Source: Olivibacter sp. XZL3 (GTDB taxonomy: Bacteria > Bacteroidota > Bacteroidia > Sphingobacteriales > Sphingobacteriaceae). From it: a stretch of 64,000 nucleotides of DNA. The translations under genes and the position numbers were made by a program. The DNA lies in NCBI RefSeq assembly GCF_004368405.1, contig NZ_SBJH01000004.1, forward strand, positions 1 to 64,000, in the 5' to 3' direction. Below the pieces are notes generated by a model that was not told where the DNA came from, did no database searches, and was given only the letters and a program-made list of their open reading frames with translations. Positions 7,765 to 15,597 of the stretch are shown here, piece by piece. How positions within the stretch are numbered: the first letter of the stretch is position 1; each line of letters begins with the position of its first letter.

Positions 7765-8847
7765 ATGGGAATAATGGATAACTACAGATACTACATCAAA
7801 GCGGGTATTAGCCGTTGGGACTTCTTTACTATTTTCGTATACTGGTTGATCGTTGCACCTGCCATCTATTTTTACAATACCCGCTCCGGGCAACAATTCG
7901 AACCTGGCCAATATCTACCTCTCCTTTTGCTCACCATCCTGATGGACACCCTGATTGTTATTGCGCTGGTTTTTTACGTACCCCAACTCTGGTACGCTGG
8001 GACCAAATGGAATTCGCTTTCCCGTGTCGGCGCCATAGCGCTATTGCTGCTGGCCATCGGAGGATTTGGGTTGGTGTATATGATGGCCTACCGAAAGCTG
8101 TATTACGGTTTTTATGTATTGAGCTGGGGTGCCTGGATTGGCGGCATTGTGCAGCATGTCCGAAGTTACGGGCTGCTGTTTGTCATCACTTATTTCCGAA
8201 AATCGCAAGCGGACAAAAACATGTTACTGCGGACCATCCTGGACAAAGAACGGGAAGAGAGAAAAAAGTTACGCAACCGGATCAGCCCCCATTTTCTGGT
8301 TAATTCCCTGAACGGCATTCAGCCGAGTTGGGTGGCCGATGCGGGCAAACCCTACATGGATAAACTCATGGACCTGATGACGTATTTTACCTATTCGACA
8401 AGTAAGGATGCGATTTCCCAGGAAGAAGAAATCCGGTTTATCCAGACCTACCTTGATCTGATGGACTCTGGCCTTCCCTACCCCGAAAACCTTGACGTCC
8501 GTATATTCGTCCATGAAAAAGACCATTGGATCACACCGGGTATCTTGGTGCAACTCCTCGAAAACGTATTCAAACATGGCACTAAAGGGCCCAACGATCG
8601 CATAGCCGTAGAGCTGACCATTGACGACAGGCAGCTTTTTTTTATGCTTGAAAACGCCATCGTTGGCAACACCATCCCGGCAAAGACCGGTGCGGGCATG
8701 GAAATCGCTCAACGACTCTTAGCCCTGCATTACCCGAAGAATCATCGGTTAAATCAATTTATAGAACACGGGAAATACCATGTCCACCTGGTATTGAACC
8801 TGAAAAATTTTATACATGAAGGAAAAGATCAGCGTCCTGATCATTGA
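7765..8847 (+). CDS. LytS-type sensor histidine kinase
   Basis: A 360-residue membrane kinase. About five hydrophobic segments fill residues 18-155. They are followed by a short coiled region (DKEREERKKLRNR) and the His-kinase domain of the LytS/YehU type: RISPHFLVNSLNG with the phospho-acceptor His near residue 176, and the N-box VQLLENVFKHG with Asn near 267. The usual G-boxes are short. The gene follows gwsS by 77 bp and overlaps the response regulator by 32 bases, so the pair is co-translated. It likely senses a membrane or extracellular signal, perhaps the mature peptide, and controls the locus. Confidence 0.85.
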   Translation: MGIMDNYRYYIKAGISRWDFFTIFVYWLIVAPAIYFYNTRSGQQFEPGQYLPLLLLTILMDTLIVIALVFYVPQLWYAGTKWNSLSRVGAIALLLLAIGGFGLVYMMAYRKLYYGFYVLSWGAWIGGIVQHVRSYGLLFVITYFRKSQADKNMLLRTILDKEREERKKLRNRISPHFLVNSLNGIQPSWVADAGKPYMDKLMDLMTYFTYSTSKDAISQEEEIRFIQTYLDLMDSGLPYPENLDVRIFVHEKDHWITPGILVQLLENVFKHGTKGPNDRIAVELTIDDRQLFFMLENAIVGNTIPAKTGAGMEIAQRLLALHYPKNHRLNQFIEHGKYHVHLVLNLKNFIHEGKDQRPDH

Positions 8848-9580
8848 AGATCACCGATTGGAGATGGACCGGCTGGTGTCCATTTTGAGCGAGATTATTT
8901 TTGTTCAAATTGTCGGTATGTTCTACAATCCCATCCATGCGCTCGATAAAATACGCAGCGAAAAGGTAGACTTGATTATAACCGACGTGGAAATGCCGGA
9001 CTTGGACGGACTGAGTGTCATCCGTAGCTTAGGCAAGCGGTTTCAATTTATCATTATATCCGGTTACCCGGACTATGCGGTAGACGGATTCGACCTGGAT
9101 GTGGTGGATTATATCTTAAAGCCGGTGACGAAGGAACGGCTACTCACAGCCTTGTTTAAATTTGTGGAGAAGCAAAAGCGGGAGGAACTGCGTACAGAGG
9201 TGAGGGAATTGATGGGCACCCAGGAAGAGAAAGAAATCAAACCTTTGGAAGACCATGCGGCCTCCCGGTTTCTGATCAGCGTGAACAACCGAATCATATC
9301 GGTGCCGTATCAAGACATCATCTACTGTAAGTCAGATGGGGATTACCTAACGGTAGTTACGCTGACCAAGCGCCATATCATGAAAATGACGATCAGCCGT
9401 TGTGAGGAGAAATTACGGTTCCATGGCTTTATGCGGGTGCATAAATCCTATATATTCAACACGGCGTTCCTGGGGGATGTGGAACGCTACAAAATCAAAC
9501 TTACCAATGGAGAAACCATCCCCGTTGGGAAGTCCTTTTGGAAAACACTACGAGACAACCTGAAAGGGATGGTTAAATAA
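8816..9580 (+). CDS. LytTR-family response regulator
   Basis: A 254-residue regulator with an N-terminal receiver domain (acidic pocket in IIEDHR, phospho-acceptor Asp57 in ITDVEMPDLDG, conserved Lys in YILKPV) and a C-terminal LytTR DNA-binding domain (about 150-250, with FLISVNNRIISVPYQDIIYCKSDGDYL split here as FLISVNNRI and IIYCKSDGDY, then FMRVHKSYIFN and IPVGKSFW). It is the partner of the overlapping histidine kinase. LytTR proteins bind imperfect direct repeats; I could not find a convincing pair upstream of the precursor by eye. Confidence 0.9.
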   Translation: MKEKISVLIIEDHRLEMDRLVSILSEIIFVQIVGMFYNPIHALDKIRSEKVDLIITDVEMPDLDGLSVIRSLGKRFQFIIISGYPDYAVDGFDLDVVDYILKPVTKERLLTALFKFVEKQKREELRTEVRELMGTQEEKEIKPLEDHAASRFLISVNNRIISVPYQDIIYCKSDGDYLTVVTLTKRHIMKMTISRCEEKLRFHGFMRVHKSYIFNTAFLGDVERYKIKLTNGETIPVGKSFWKTLRDNLKGMVK

Positions 9581-9638
9581 GAAAGTCGGCCACGGGTTCG
9601 TGTATGCTGATCTTTGCTTTCTTAGACTTAATGATACT

Positions 9639-9770
9639 GCTGGAGAAAAACAGAATCACAGATTTCGACGGTTCATGCTCCGTGGTAAGCAAAAAGTCGA
9701 AATCGAATGGAGATTATTGGCTATTGCGCAAAATCTAAGGAAAGGCAGCATAGAACTACTGTTTTCCTGA
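9639..9770 (+). pseudogene. IS1182-type transposase C-terminal relic
   Basis: A short frame carries the C-terminal signature of IS1182-type transposases: KQNHRFRRFMLRG at about 9648 followed by KVEIEWRLLAIAQNLRK up to about 9743. The family normally reads close to KxNxGFxRFLLRGxxKVxxExGLxAIAHNLxK. Nothing upstream in the frame belongs to the rest of the transposase, so only the tail survives. It lies between the LytTR gene and the CBASS module and marks past insertion and deletion. Confidence 0.65.
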
Positions 9771-9893
9771 TTTATCAGCCTCCGTTTTCAGCCGGTTTCT
9801 TAAATCAGGATTTCGCAATCCAAAAATCTCTTGTTGCATCAAATATGACAAAGAGAAAAGGGGCGATATCTCAAGCTTCAGTAATTATTCTCC

Positions 9894-9910
9894 GCGGAGA
9901 AAGAGGGATT
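9894..9910. repeat. candidate left attachment repeat (tRNA-Ser 3'-end copy)
   Basis: gcggagaaagagggatt differs at one base from gcggagagagagggatt at 16082-16098, which spans the 3' end of the tRNA-Ser gene. Both copies are preceded by attct (with two extra bases here). The pair brackets the primase relic, the CBASS operon and the serine recombinase relic. A decayed att site is a reasonable reading; chance similarity cannot be excluded. Confidence 0.4.
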
Positions 9911-10030
9911 AATTTCATTGATCCCTAACGGGGAGGCTTCACCCAAAATGAAGCCTTTCGCTACACTCTTTGCTTTTCTGCTTAACCGGCCTCGCTCAAG
10001 CATCCTTGGCTCGCCCATTAAACAGAAAAA

Positions 10031-10046
10031 CCCGACTTTCGTCGGG
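10031..10046 (+). terminator. hairpin terminator
   Basis: Arms cccgac and gtcggg around tttc, preceded by an A-run and followed by cttcatttt. Could stop transcription on either strand. No intact gene ends immediately next to it. Confidence 0.45.
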
Positions 10047-10235
10047 CTTCATTTTGGCTAGCGGGGTGAACGGGAATGTATTAGAACACTTAGAGGGTAT
10101 TATGGAAATGTTAAAGCAAATTATCTCACAAAAGTAACTTAAAGAAAATTAAGTTTTATTCAATGATTTCGGAGTCGCAACAATCCGAGAAAACAGTAGT
10201 AGGATTAGTAAAGAATTTGTCGGTACTTTTGTAAT

Positions 10236-10380
10236 GATAAGAAAATCTACAAATGTTTTAAATGTGGCAAGGGCGGCGCTGTCATCAGTTTCGTTCAGGA
10301 GATTGATAAAAAAATTCTCTGAGACGATCAGGTTTTTGGCGAATAAACTTGACCTGGAAATTCCAGACACAGAAATTTAA
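10236..10380 (+). pseudogene. DNA primase (CHC2 zinc finger) relic
   Basis: Translation from 10236 gives DKKIYKCFKCGKGGAVISFV, the distal half of the DnaG-type CHC2 zinc-binding domain (family pattern YKCFxCGKGGxxxSFV). The frame then hits a stop at 10320. In a second frame from 10321 the text continues ETIRFLANKLDLEIPDTEI, matching the DnaG pattern EAxxFLAxKYGIEIPE. The two parts join at a run of seven A, so one base has been gained or lost. The upstream half of the zinc finger and the catalytic TOPRIM domain are missing. Fragments of this kind come from phage or integrative-element primases. Confidence 0.7.
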
Positions 10381-10402
10381 CACTTTCAAAATTATCCAAA
10401 GA

Positions 10403-10963
10403 ATGAAAATGGAAACTAGAATACTTGACTGGCTACAAATCAATGAGTTTAGAATTTTAAAACACATTGTCGTGATTGTTGATAGAAACCACAATGAGAC
10501 CGAATTAGGAAGCATTTTCTACAAAAGAGAATTAACAGAGAATTATAAGTTTGCCAATCAGCAAAAAGATCAAGAAAAGGAAAATAACGCTAATTTCTTG
10601 AATGGACCTGCACAAAAAACCTTTCCCAGCGATGACGCAGATCACATTATCCTGCAAGCAATAAAAGAACGATATCCAAAATCCTATGTACGTAACGATA
10701 CAATTTTGTTTAATGTCGATCTTGAAAAGCTTTCGGTGATGAAGAACAGAAATTCAATAGCTGGCCAATTGTATTTTACACCCGAGTTTTCAAATGCCGA
10801 TGTCTACAGTCATGCGGGAAAATCGTTTCCAGCACCTAAAATAGACTTTCACTTTTATTCCTACTATAATCCGGAGAGCATATATCCACCACACTTTTTT
10901 GCCCATTATCCGGCAGAAAACCAAGATGTCCTTAAGCTACTTGACACAATACATTTTGAATGA
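10403..10963 (+). CDS. hypothetical protein, convergent with CBASS operon
   Basis: An open frame of 186 residues from the ATG at 10403; an earlier TTG at 10349 would overlap the primase relic, so I prefer the ATG. The product is soluble, with no signal peptide or membrane segment. It has a predicted alpha/beta start (ILKHIVVIVDRNHNETELGSIFYKREL) and an aromatic-rich C-terminal part (IDFHFYSYYNPESIYPPHFFAHYP). I recognise no family. Base composition is AT-rich like the CBASS genes. Its stop is 4 bases from the cap3 stop, so the two transcripts converge with no terminator between. It may be cargo of the same element. Confidence 0.55.
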   Translation: MKMETRILDWLQINEFRILKHIVVIVDRNHNETELGSIFYKRELTENYKFANQQKDQEKENNANFLNGPAQKTFPSDDADHIILQAIKERYPKSYVRNDTILFNVDLEKLSVMKNRNSIAGQLYFTPEFSNADVYSHAGKSFPAPKIDFHFYSYYNPESIYPPHFFAHYPAENQDVLKLLDTIHFE

Positions 10964-10967
10964 TATA

Positions 10968-11426
10968 TCATAAGGTTACTTGAACTTCATGGTATCCCTT
11001 TAGGTCAACGACACGAAGGTATATCCCTTTGGTGCCTTTGATCATAAGGATCAAAAAATCAGTTTTGAGCAAATTATTTCTGAATTGCGATTGAATCATT
11101 TTCAGATCAGTACCTGAAGGAGAAGGAAAAGGCTCTGGATGAGTGTGCCATTCTCCCAGATAAACCGTCTGACCATTGCTGTTATAGAATTCATATTCCA
11201 AAATGATCTGGGCACTGTGTTTATGGCGTTCAAAATTAAACCTCGAGCGTTTGTCCAATGAAGTCGGTACAGACAATTTGGTAATGTTCACCTGTCCTTC
11301 AATAATCTTTCCGAGTATGATTCCGCCCGCTTCAGGTAAAGCCGATTTATTCTGAGTGAACCGTTCAAGAATAGCAACGGCCTCAGCATGTAACAGTATA
11401 TCGTATCTATCTATCTTAAACTGCAT
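10968..11426 (-). CDS. cap3: Cap3, JAB/MPN isopeptidase of type II CBASS
   Basis: A 152-residue JAB-family metallopeptidase. The zinc site is visible: Glu32 in PEAGGIILG and the JAMM motif HxHx10D with His94, His96 and Asp107 in EWHTHPEPFPSPSGTD. Cap3 proteins cleave the bond that Cap2 makes between the C-terminus of the CD-NTase and its targets, and so set back activation. It is the last gene of the minus-strand operon; its start codon overlaps the cap2 stop by one base. Confidence 0.9.
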   Translation of the reverse strand: MQFKIDRYDILLHAEAVAILERFTQNKSALPEAGGIILGKIIEGQVNITKLSVPTSLDKRSRFNFERHKHSAQIILEYEFYNSNGQTVYLGEWHTHPEPFPSPSGTDLKMIQSQFRNNLLKTDFLILMIKGTKGIYLRVVDLKGYHEVQVTL

Positions 11427-13180
11427 TATAGGGTATTTATTGTTAATTGATTTGATACATTTTGTTTACCAAAATCTGAAAGCTCAAAACCTTGAGCTGC
11501 TGCAATGGATAGATCACCTGCAAAACTGAAAACCAAATTGTCTTTAGGTGGATTAGCGATGATCGAATATAAATTCGGGGCCAAATTTGCGAAAAACAGA
11601 CTGATTGCCGCTTTTCCATAGGGAACGTATGACCCCTGACAGCCCGCTTCGCGAAGTTGTGTTTGGCATTGTGGGTCTTTATAAGTTTCAGATGAAATGA
11701 TATTATAGCGGTAAAAGCCATCGTCTTCCAAATCCTTTAAAGAAAATCCGGTTGATGGATTTATGTAAAGTGCATGCCCGCCGAGCAGATAGGGTTCAAC
11801 CCAGAAAAACATCACCGGCTTTACGATTTTTCCATCATTCAGACACTGGAGTATATAGTTCTCAATGGCATCTTTTCCGATAGCACAGAAAATAACATCC
11901 ATAGTGTTCACCATCGATTGATGTTTTGAAATCAAATCAACAATTGAGCCCTGATGCTTGGTTAGATTTAAAAAAGGATTGTGATAAATCAAATACTTAG
12001 ATACCGCATCAACTTTACTGACCCCCACATCGTGAAAACTCAATAAATGGCGGTTTACGTTCTCCAAACCAAGAATATCAGGATCGCACAGTACAAAATC
12101 TGAGACCTCCAAACTATTAAGATAATGTAGGAGATTGGAGCCAATACTTCCCAATCCTGCTAGCAAAAATCTATATGGAGATTTAGAGACCGTCAGTCCA
12201 TCTGTTCGCTTATGCAGCCGGGATTGGCTAAAGTATTTGAATAGGATGCGTGCTGCCGATTTCGTTGGATATACCTTTTCAAGTACATTCAATACAGATA
12301 AAGATTTTTCCCTCCAACCGTTAATTTTCGGATTAATTGCACCCAAATAAAATCCAAAGAATAAAAGCTCGCCATCGATATTAAGGGAGAAAGAAAATAT
12401 CTTTGAATCATAAGCTTGGTTTAGATATGTTCGGATCTGAATCCATTCTGTCTCAAATTTTTTCTTCAATAAATCAATCACCCCCCTGTTGTCGTAGGAA
12501 AATGGAGGCTTCATCTCATCAATTTCTCCCAGATAGAAAAATGACTTTTCAGTAAGCTTGTGACCTCGGAAGCGAAAGAAATCAATTACTTTCTGAGACT
12601 CAAGCGTACCCGAATCCATGAAAAAATCAACATTGTGATAAGCTGGAGAAAACAGATATCCCTGATAAATACCAGGAGCGAGCGTTTCGATACCTTCACC
12701 CATATACGCTTCAAATACTTGATCTTTGCTTCCGTAGAGATTCGACCAGTAAGCAACCACTTCGTCTTTGAAATCACCCGTGTTCACTTTGTTGATCCCG
12801 TCGGCAATAATTGCACCTGCACGTTTCGAACAAGCTTTGACAATATCGGTAGGCCTTTCTGTATTAAGCTTAATGTTTTCATCATCAAACAGACAGATAT
12901 TGCGTTTATCGTCCACGTGGGGAATGTATTTGATTTCTTCATAGTCCTGTTCGGAAAGATAAATGCGGGGAAGAGAAAGTGGAAAATCTTTCTTCAGTTC
13001 CAGAAAGACAGAGAAATCTCTGACCCTATCAGAAAAGGGCACCTCCAAAACCACCTTCCATTGATCTATCTTTTGCGGGTAGCCTTCCTTTGCCTTTCTG
13101 GTTACCGTTGTTTTTTCTATAGAAAAGATTTTGGAAAGTTCCTCAAATGTCTGTTCACGCGCCTGATCGAAATCCGTCAT
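11426..13180 (-). CDS. cap2: Cap2, E2-E1 fusion of type II CBASS
   Basis: A 584-residue ubiquitin-transfer-like enzyme. The N-terminal third is an E2-like domain: PLSLPRIYL and YIPHVDDKRNICLFDD, with Cys96 the likely catalytic cysteine. The C-terminal half is an E1/ThiF adenylation domain: nucleotide-binding AGLGSIGSNL near 341-350, an acidic strand ending in LCDPDIL, ENVNRHLL, and Cys513 in EAGCQGSYVPYG as the likely E1 cysteine. Cap2 activates the C-terminus of the adjacent CD-NTase and joins it to target molecules, which primes the CD-NTase. The gene starts 4 bases after the cdnA stop. Length is normal for the two-domain, full-length form. Confidence 0.92.
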   Translation of the reverse strand: MTDFDQAREQTFEELSKIFSIEKTTVTRKAKEGYPQKIDQWKVVLEVPFSDRVRDFSVFLELKKDFPLSLPRIYLSEQDYEEIKYIPHVDDKRNICLFDDENIKLNTERPTDIVKACSKRAGAIIADGINKVNTGDFKDEVVAYWSNLYGSKDQVFEAYMGEGIETLAPGIYQGYLFSPAYHNVDFFMDSGTLESQKVIDFFRFRGHKLTEKSFFYLGEIDEMKPPFSYDNRGVIDLLKKKFETEWIQIRTYLNQAYDSKIFSFSLNIDGELLFFGFYLGAINPKINGWREKSLSVLNVLEKVYPTKSAARILFKYFSQSRLHKRTDGLTVSKSPYRFLLAGLGSIGSNLLHYLNSLEVSDFVLCDPDILGLENVNRHLLSFHDVGVSKVDAVSKYLIYHNPFLNLTKHQGSIVDLISKHQSMVNTMDVIFCAIGKDAIENYILQCLNDGKIVKPVMFFWVEPYLLGGHALYINPSTGFSLKDLEDDGFYRYNIISSETYKDPQCQTQLREAGCQGSYVPYGKAAISLFFANLAPNLYSIIANPPKDNLVFSFAGDLSIAAAQGFELSDFGKQNVSNQLTINTL

Positions 13181-13184
13181 CTAC

Positions 13185-14180
13185 TTACGCGCTTTTAGCA
13201 TTACTGGTCACTACAGCTGGTGAGCTATAGCTCTTTGCCCCTTCATCCTCATCTTTGGCGTTTGCACAGGAGAATCTCGAACCCAGATGCTTCTGCCACT
13301 TATGGCAAGCGTTCTTCGGATTGGTTTCGTTAACAGCCTGTTTTGCCGACTCTAAAAATGCGCTTAACTTGTCCATGAAGTATTGCTCATAACTATACCC
13401 ATCCATTACATCTTCGTTTTCGGGCACCGTTGGCCGCAGACATTCAAATCTCCAATTAAGCTGGTCGTAAATTTTCTGAAGGGTATCCCGAAATCCAACA
13501 TCATCCCTGGTGTTTGCACAGAAGTTATCTGCTGCCCAGATCGTCATGACAAACCCAGTCGGCATCTTTTTAGATCCATCACTGTAATTTTGATAATCGC
13601 TCCATGCTTTTAGATACTTAACAAACCGCCTCAACTGCTCATTTTCATCTGCCTGGTCATTGAACCATTGACTAAACGCTCTGGGATCACTTGGAACCCA
13701 GCCATCTTTTTTATGAGCAAGCTTCGGCTCATCGGGTTCGGCTTCATCAATGAAGTAAATGGGCTGATCAATGTGGCGGCCATCCGCAAATTTCGTTCTC
13801 ACGCACGTATTTTTATCAACGGGTGGCACACCTGTATAACCGTCAACGGCATCCCAAATCCAGTTGTGATAAGTCTGTACGCTTTTGCGCTCATCCAATG
13901 GTCCGATAAAGTAAATTCCATCATCTGTATCGTATTTGGTAATAGTTTTATCTTTCCCATCTTCTTGAACAGTGCGTGGAATGGGATTGATAGTTGTCTT
14001 CATTGCTGAAGATCCCTGAGAAGTAAACTTAGGTTTGATCTCATCTTTATGATTTTCTTTAAAATCATCTCTAATCAAGTTCCTGAGATTCGTCCGGGAT
14101 TTTTTAAGCTTCTTTTTACGGTCATCCGTTAAAGAAATCGTCGAATTGAAATCGACGAACTGATCGTGACAGTTTGCCAT
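13185..14180 (-). CDS. CD-NTase (DncV-like cyclic nucleotide synthase)
   Basis: A 331-residue cGAS/DncV-like nucleotidyltransferase. The active site is intact: GSSAMKTTI (Gly56-Ser57) and DTDDGIYF with Asp84 and Asp86, plus a third acid, Asp138, in GRHIDQPIYF. The helical C-terminal domain carries AWSDYQNY and MPTGFVMTIWAADNF as in DncV-type (clade A) proteins. On phage infection such enzymes make a cyclic di- or trinucleotide, 3',3'-cGAMP for DncV, that switches on the effector. The protein ends in a flexible tail SSPAVVTSNAKSA; a small terminal residue is what Cap2-type conjugation requires. It lies 3 bases after the patatin gene. Confidence 0.9.
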   Translation of the reverse strand: MANCHDQFVDFNSTISLTDDRKKKLKKSRTNLRNLIRDDFKENHKDEIKPKFTSQGSSAMKTTINPIPRTVQEDGKDKTITKYDTDDGIYFIGPLDERKSVQTYHNWIWDAVDGYTGVPPVDKNTCVRTKFADGRHIDQPIYFIDEAEPDEPKLAHKKDGWVPSDPRAFSQWFNDQADENEQLRRFVKYLKAWSDYQNYSDGSKKMPTGFVMTIWAADNFCANTRDDVGFRDTLQKIYDQLNWRFECLRPTVPENEDVMDGYSYEQYFMDKLSAFLESAKQAVNETNPKNACHKWQKHLGSRFSCANAKDEDEGAKSYSSPAVVTSNAKSA

Positions 14181-14183
14181 AGT

Positions 14184-15224
14184 TTAGTTGGTTTTATAAA
14201 GTTTTTGTTGTTCAAAAAAATCGGCTACCTCTGGCTTCTTCCGAAACAGGTCGCCCATATCATTTCCTTTTCCGCGGATCAAATCAAGTGCTGCCGGAGT
14301 TGCAACATCTAACTGAACCAATTCTTCCTGTGAACTGGAAACGTCCGAAGATGGAATTCTCAGGTAATCTACCGGCAGATCATTAAGCGTCGCTATTTTC
14401 TTCATGAAAAAGTCCGTAAAAAAACTCTGTCCGGCAAATGAAGTTTCAAAAAGCTCATCTTTCCAATCCAAAAAAGACCTGTGACGTTTCAACGCTGTCG
14501 GTTTTCCCCCTGTAAGTGAGAGACTACTTACAGATAGTATTTTGAGCTTATCGTATGGTTTATCCTTTCCAACAAAATACTGAAGGGCTTCCAGATATCC
14601 GACCAAAGTTGGGTTGTTTCCCCATACACCTCCGTCTATAAACTGCTTGTTGTCGTAGTACGAGATCTGTGCCATTGGGAAATAAGTAGGTGCCGCACTT
14701 GTCGCCAGCGCCACATCTACATATAATGCCTTGTTGTCACGGTTTAGATCACCTTCTTTGTGGTCAAACTTAAAGATAAAGGGCCGGGCTTCAGTAACAT
14801 TGTAACTCGGTATACACAATAGGTTATTGCTCTCGCCAATTTTTCTTTCCCCAAAAATTTTTGTAAGCGCTTCTTTAAGATTTTTGTCGGTGAACTTACC
14901 GCCATTGACCAATTGTTTGACTGTACCGTTGCTGTACTTTTTGCCCCGAAACTTTATTTTCTTAAAATTTGGGAATATTTTGGGGCCTTCATTATCATAG
15001 AAATCGCAGATATCTGAAGCAGGTATTTTGAGGGACAACGCCAGCGCAATTAAGCCTCCGGTAGATGTTCCGCAAAACATATCAAAATAATCCGATAACC
15101 GGCAATCGAATTTTTCTTCAAGGTGTCGTAATATTGTGGCACTATAAAGCCCCTTTATCCCACCTCCATCAATTGATAAGATCTTAAAAACTTTTTCATC
15201 TTTTTTAGTAGCTGTTTCCCCCAT
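14184..15224 (-). CDS. capV: CapV-type patatin phospholipase, CBASS effector
   Basis: A 346-residue patatin-like phospholipase. It shows the oxyanion motif DGGGIKG (residues 19-25), the nucleophile elbow GTSTG with Ser54, and the catalytic Asp197 in FIDGG, followed by VWGNNP. In the Vibrio cholerae capV-dncV-cap2-cap3 operon, the equivalent enzyme is activated by cyclic GMP-AMP and degrades membrane phospholipid, killing the infected cell. Gene order and content are the same here. It is the first gene of the operon. Upstream on the minus strand there is no clear TAnnTTTG box; a weak tatgtgtc lies about 40 bp before the start. Confidence 0.92.
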   Translation of the reverse strand: MGETATKKDEKVFKILSIDGGGIKGLYSATILRHLEEKFDCRLSDYFDMFCGTSTGGLIALALSLKIPASDICDFYDNEGPKIFPNFKKIKFRGKKYSNGTVKQLVNGGKFTDKNLKEALTKIFGERKIGESNNLLCIPSYNVTEARPFIFKFDHKEGDLNRDNKALYVDVALATSAAPTYFPMAQISYYDNKQFIDGGVWGNNPTLVGYLEALQYFVGKDKPYDKLKILSVSSLSLTGGKPTALKRHRSFLDWKDELFETSFAGQSFFTDFFMKKIATLNDLPVDYLRIPSSDVSSSQEELVQLDVATPAALDLIRGKGNDMGDLFRKKPEVADFFEQQKLYKTN

Positions 15225-15597
15225 AGAAAATATTTGATTACCAATATTTTTGACACATAGGATGCCAAGGAATTTTATACCAAATTGAACTTTAGTCCAA
15301 AAGATTAGAGTTTAACGCCAAATGAAGGTTTGTAGCAAATAGAAATAATTCTTTAAAGACAATCAACAGTAAAAATGACAGCAAGCAAACTCTTGCTGCT
15401 GAAGAAAAACTGTCAACTTGGCATTAAATTACCAACACTTATAAGCGATATAATTTGTCACTTGATGTGAATTGATTAGCTCTGTCCAATGGCTGCCTAA
15501 ACTGTCCGACCGGAATGATATAGAATTTTACTTGAGAGATAAAAAGGTTAAATAAATCATTATAAAACTTAATGAAAAAGTATCAAACCTCTGATGC
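15225..15597. other. upstream region of CBASS operon, no gene
   Basis: AT-rich sequence with many stops in all frames. It should contain the CBASS promoter on the minus strand. I see no convincing operator, repeat or RNA gene. Confidence 0.5.

Larger units (their letters stand above)
9771..10235. other. non-coding stretch with nested inverted repeats
   Basis: No gene is supported. The stretch contains a 12-bp palindrome (tctccgcggaga, 9889-9900), a sequence like the tRNA-Ser 3' end (9894-9910), a hairpin at 9934-9956 and a terminator-like hairpin at 10031-10046. Two 13-base arms, ccaaaatgaagcc (9943-9955) and its complement (10045-10057), also pair over 89 bases. A short open frame near 10062-10137 (ending LKQIISQK) may be the tail of a lost gene, but I cannot name it. 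Confidence 0.5.

Noticed and set aside
9707-9928. 73-residue plus-strand ORF
   Set aside because: It starts inside the IS1182 relic in another frame and has no protein-like features.
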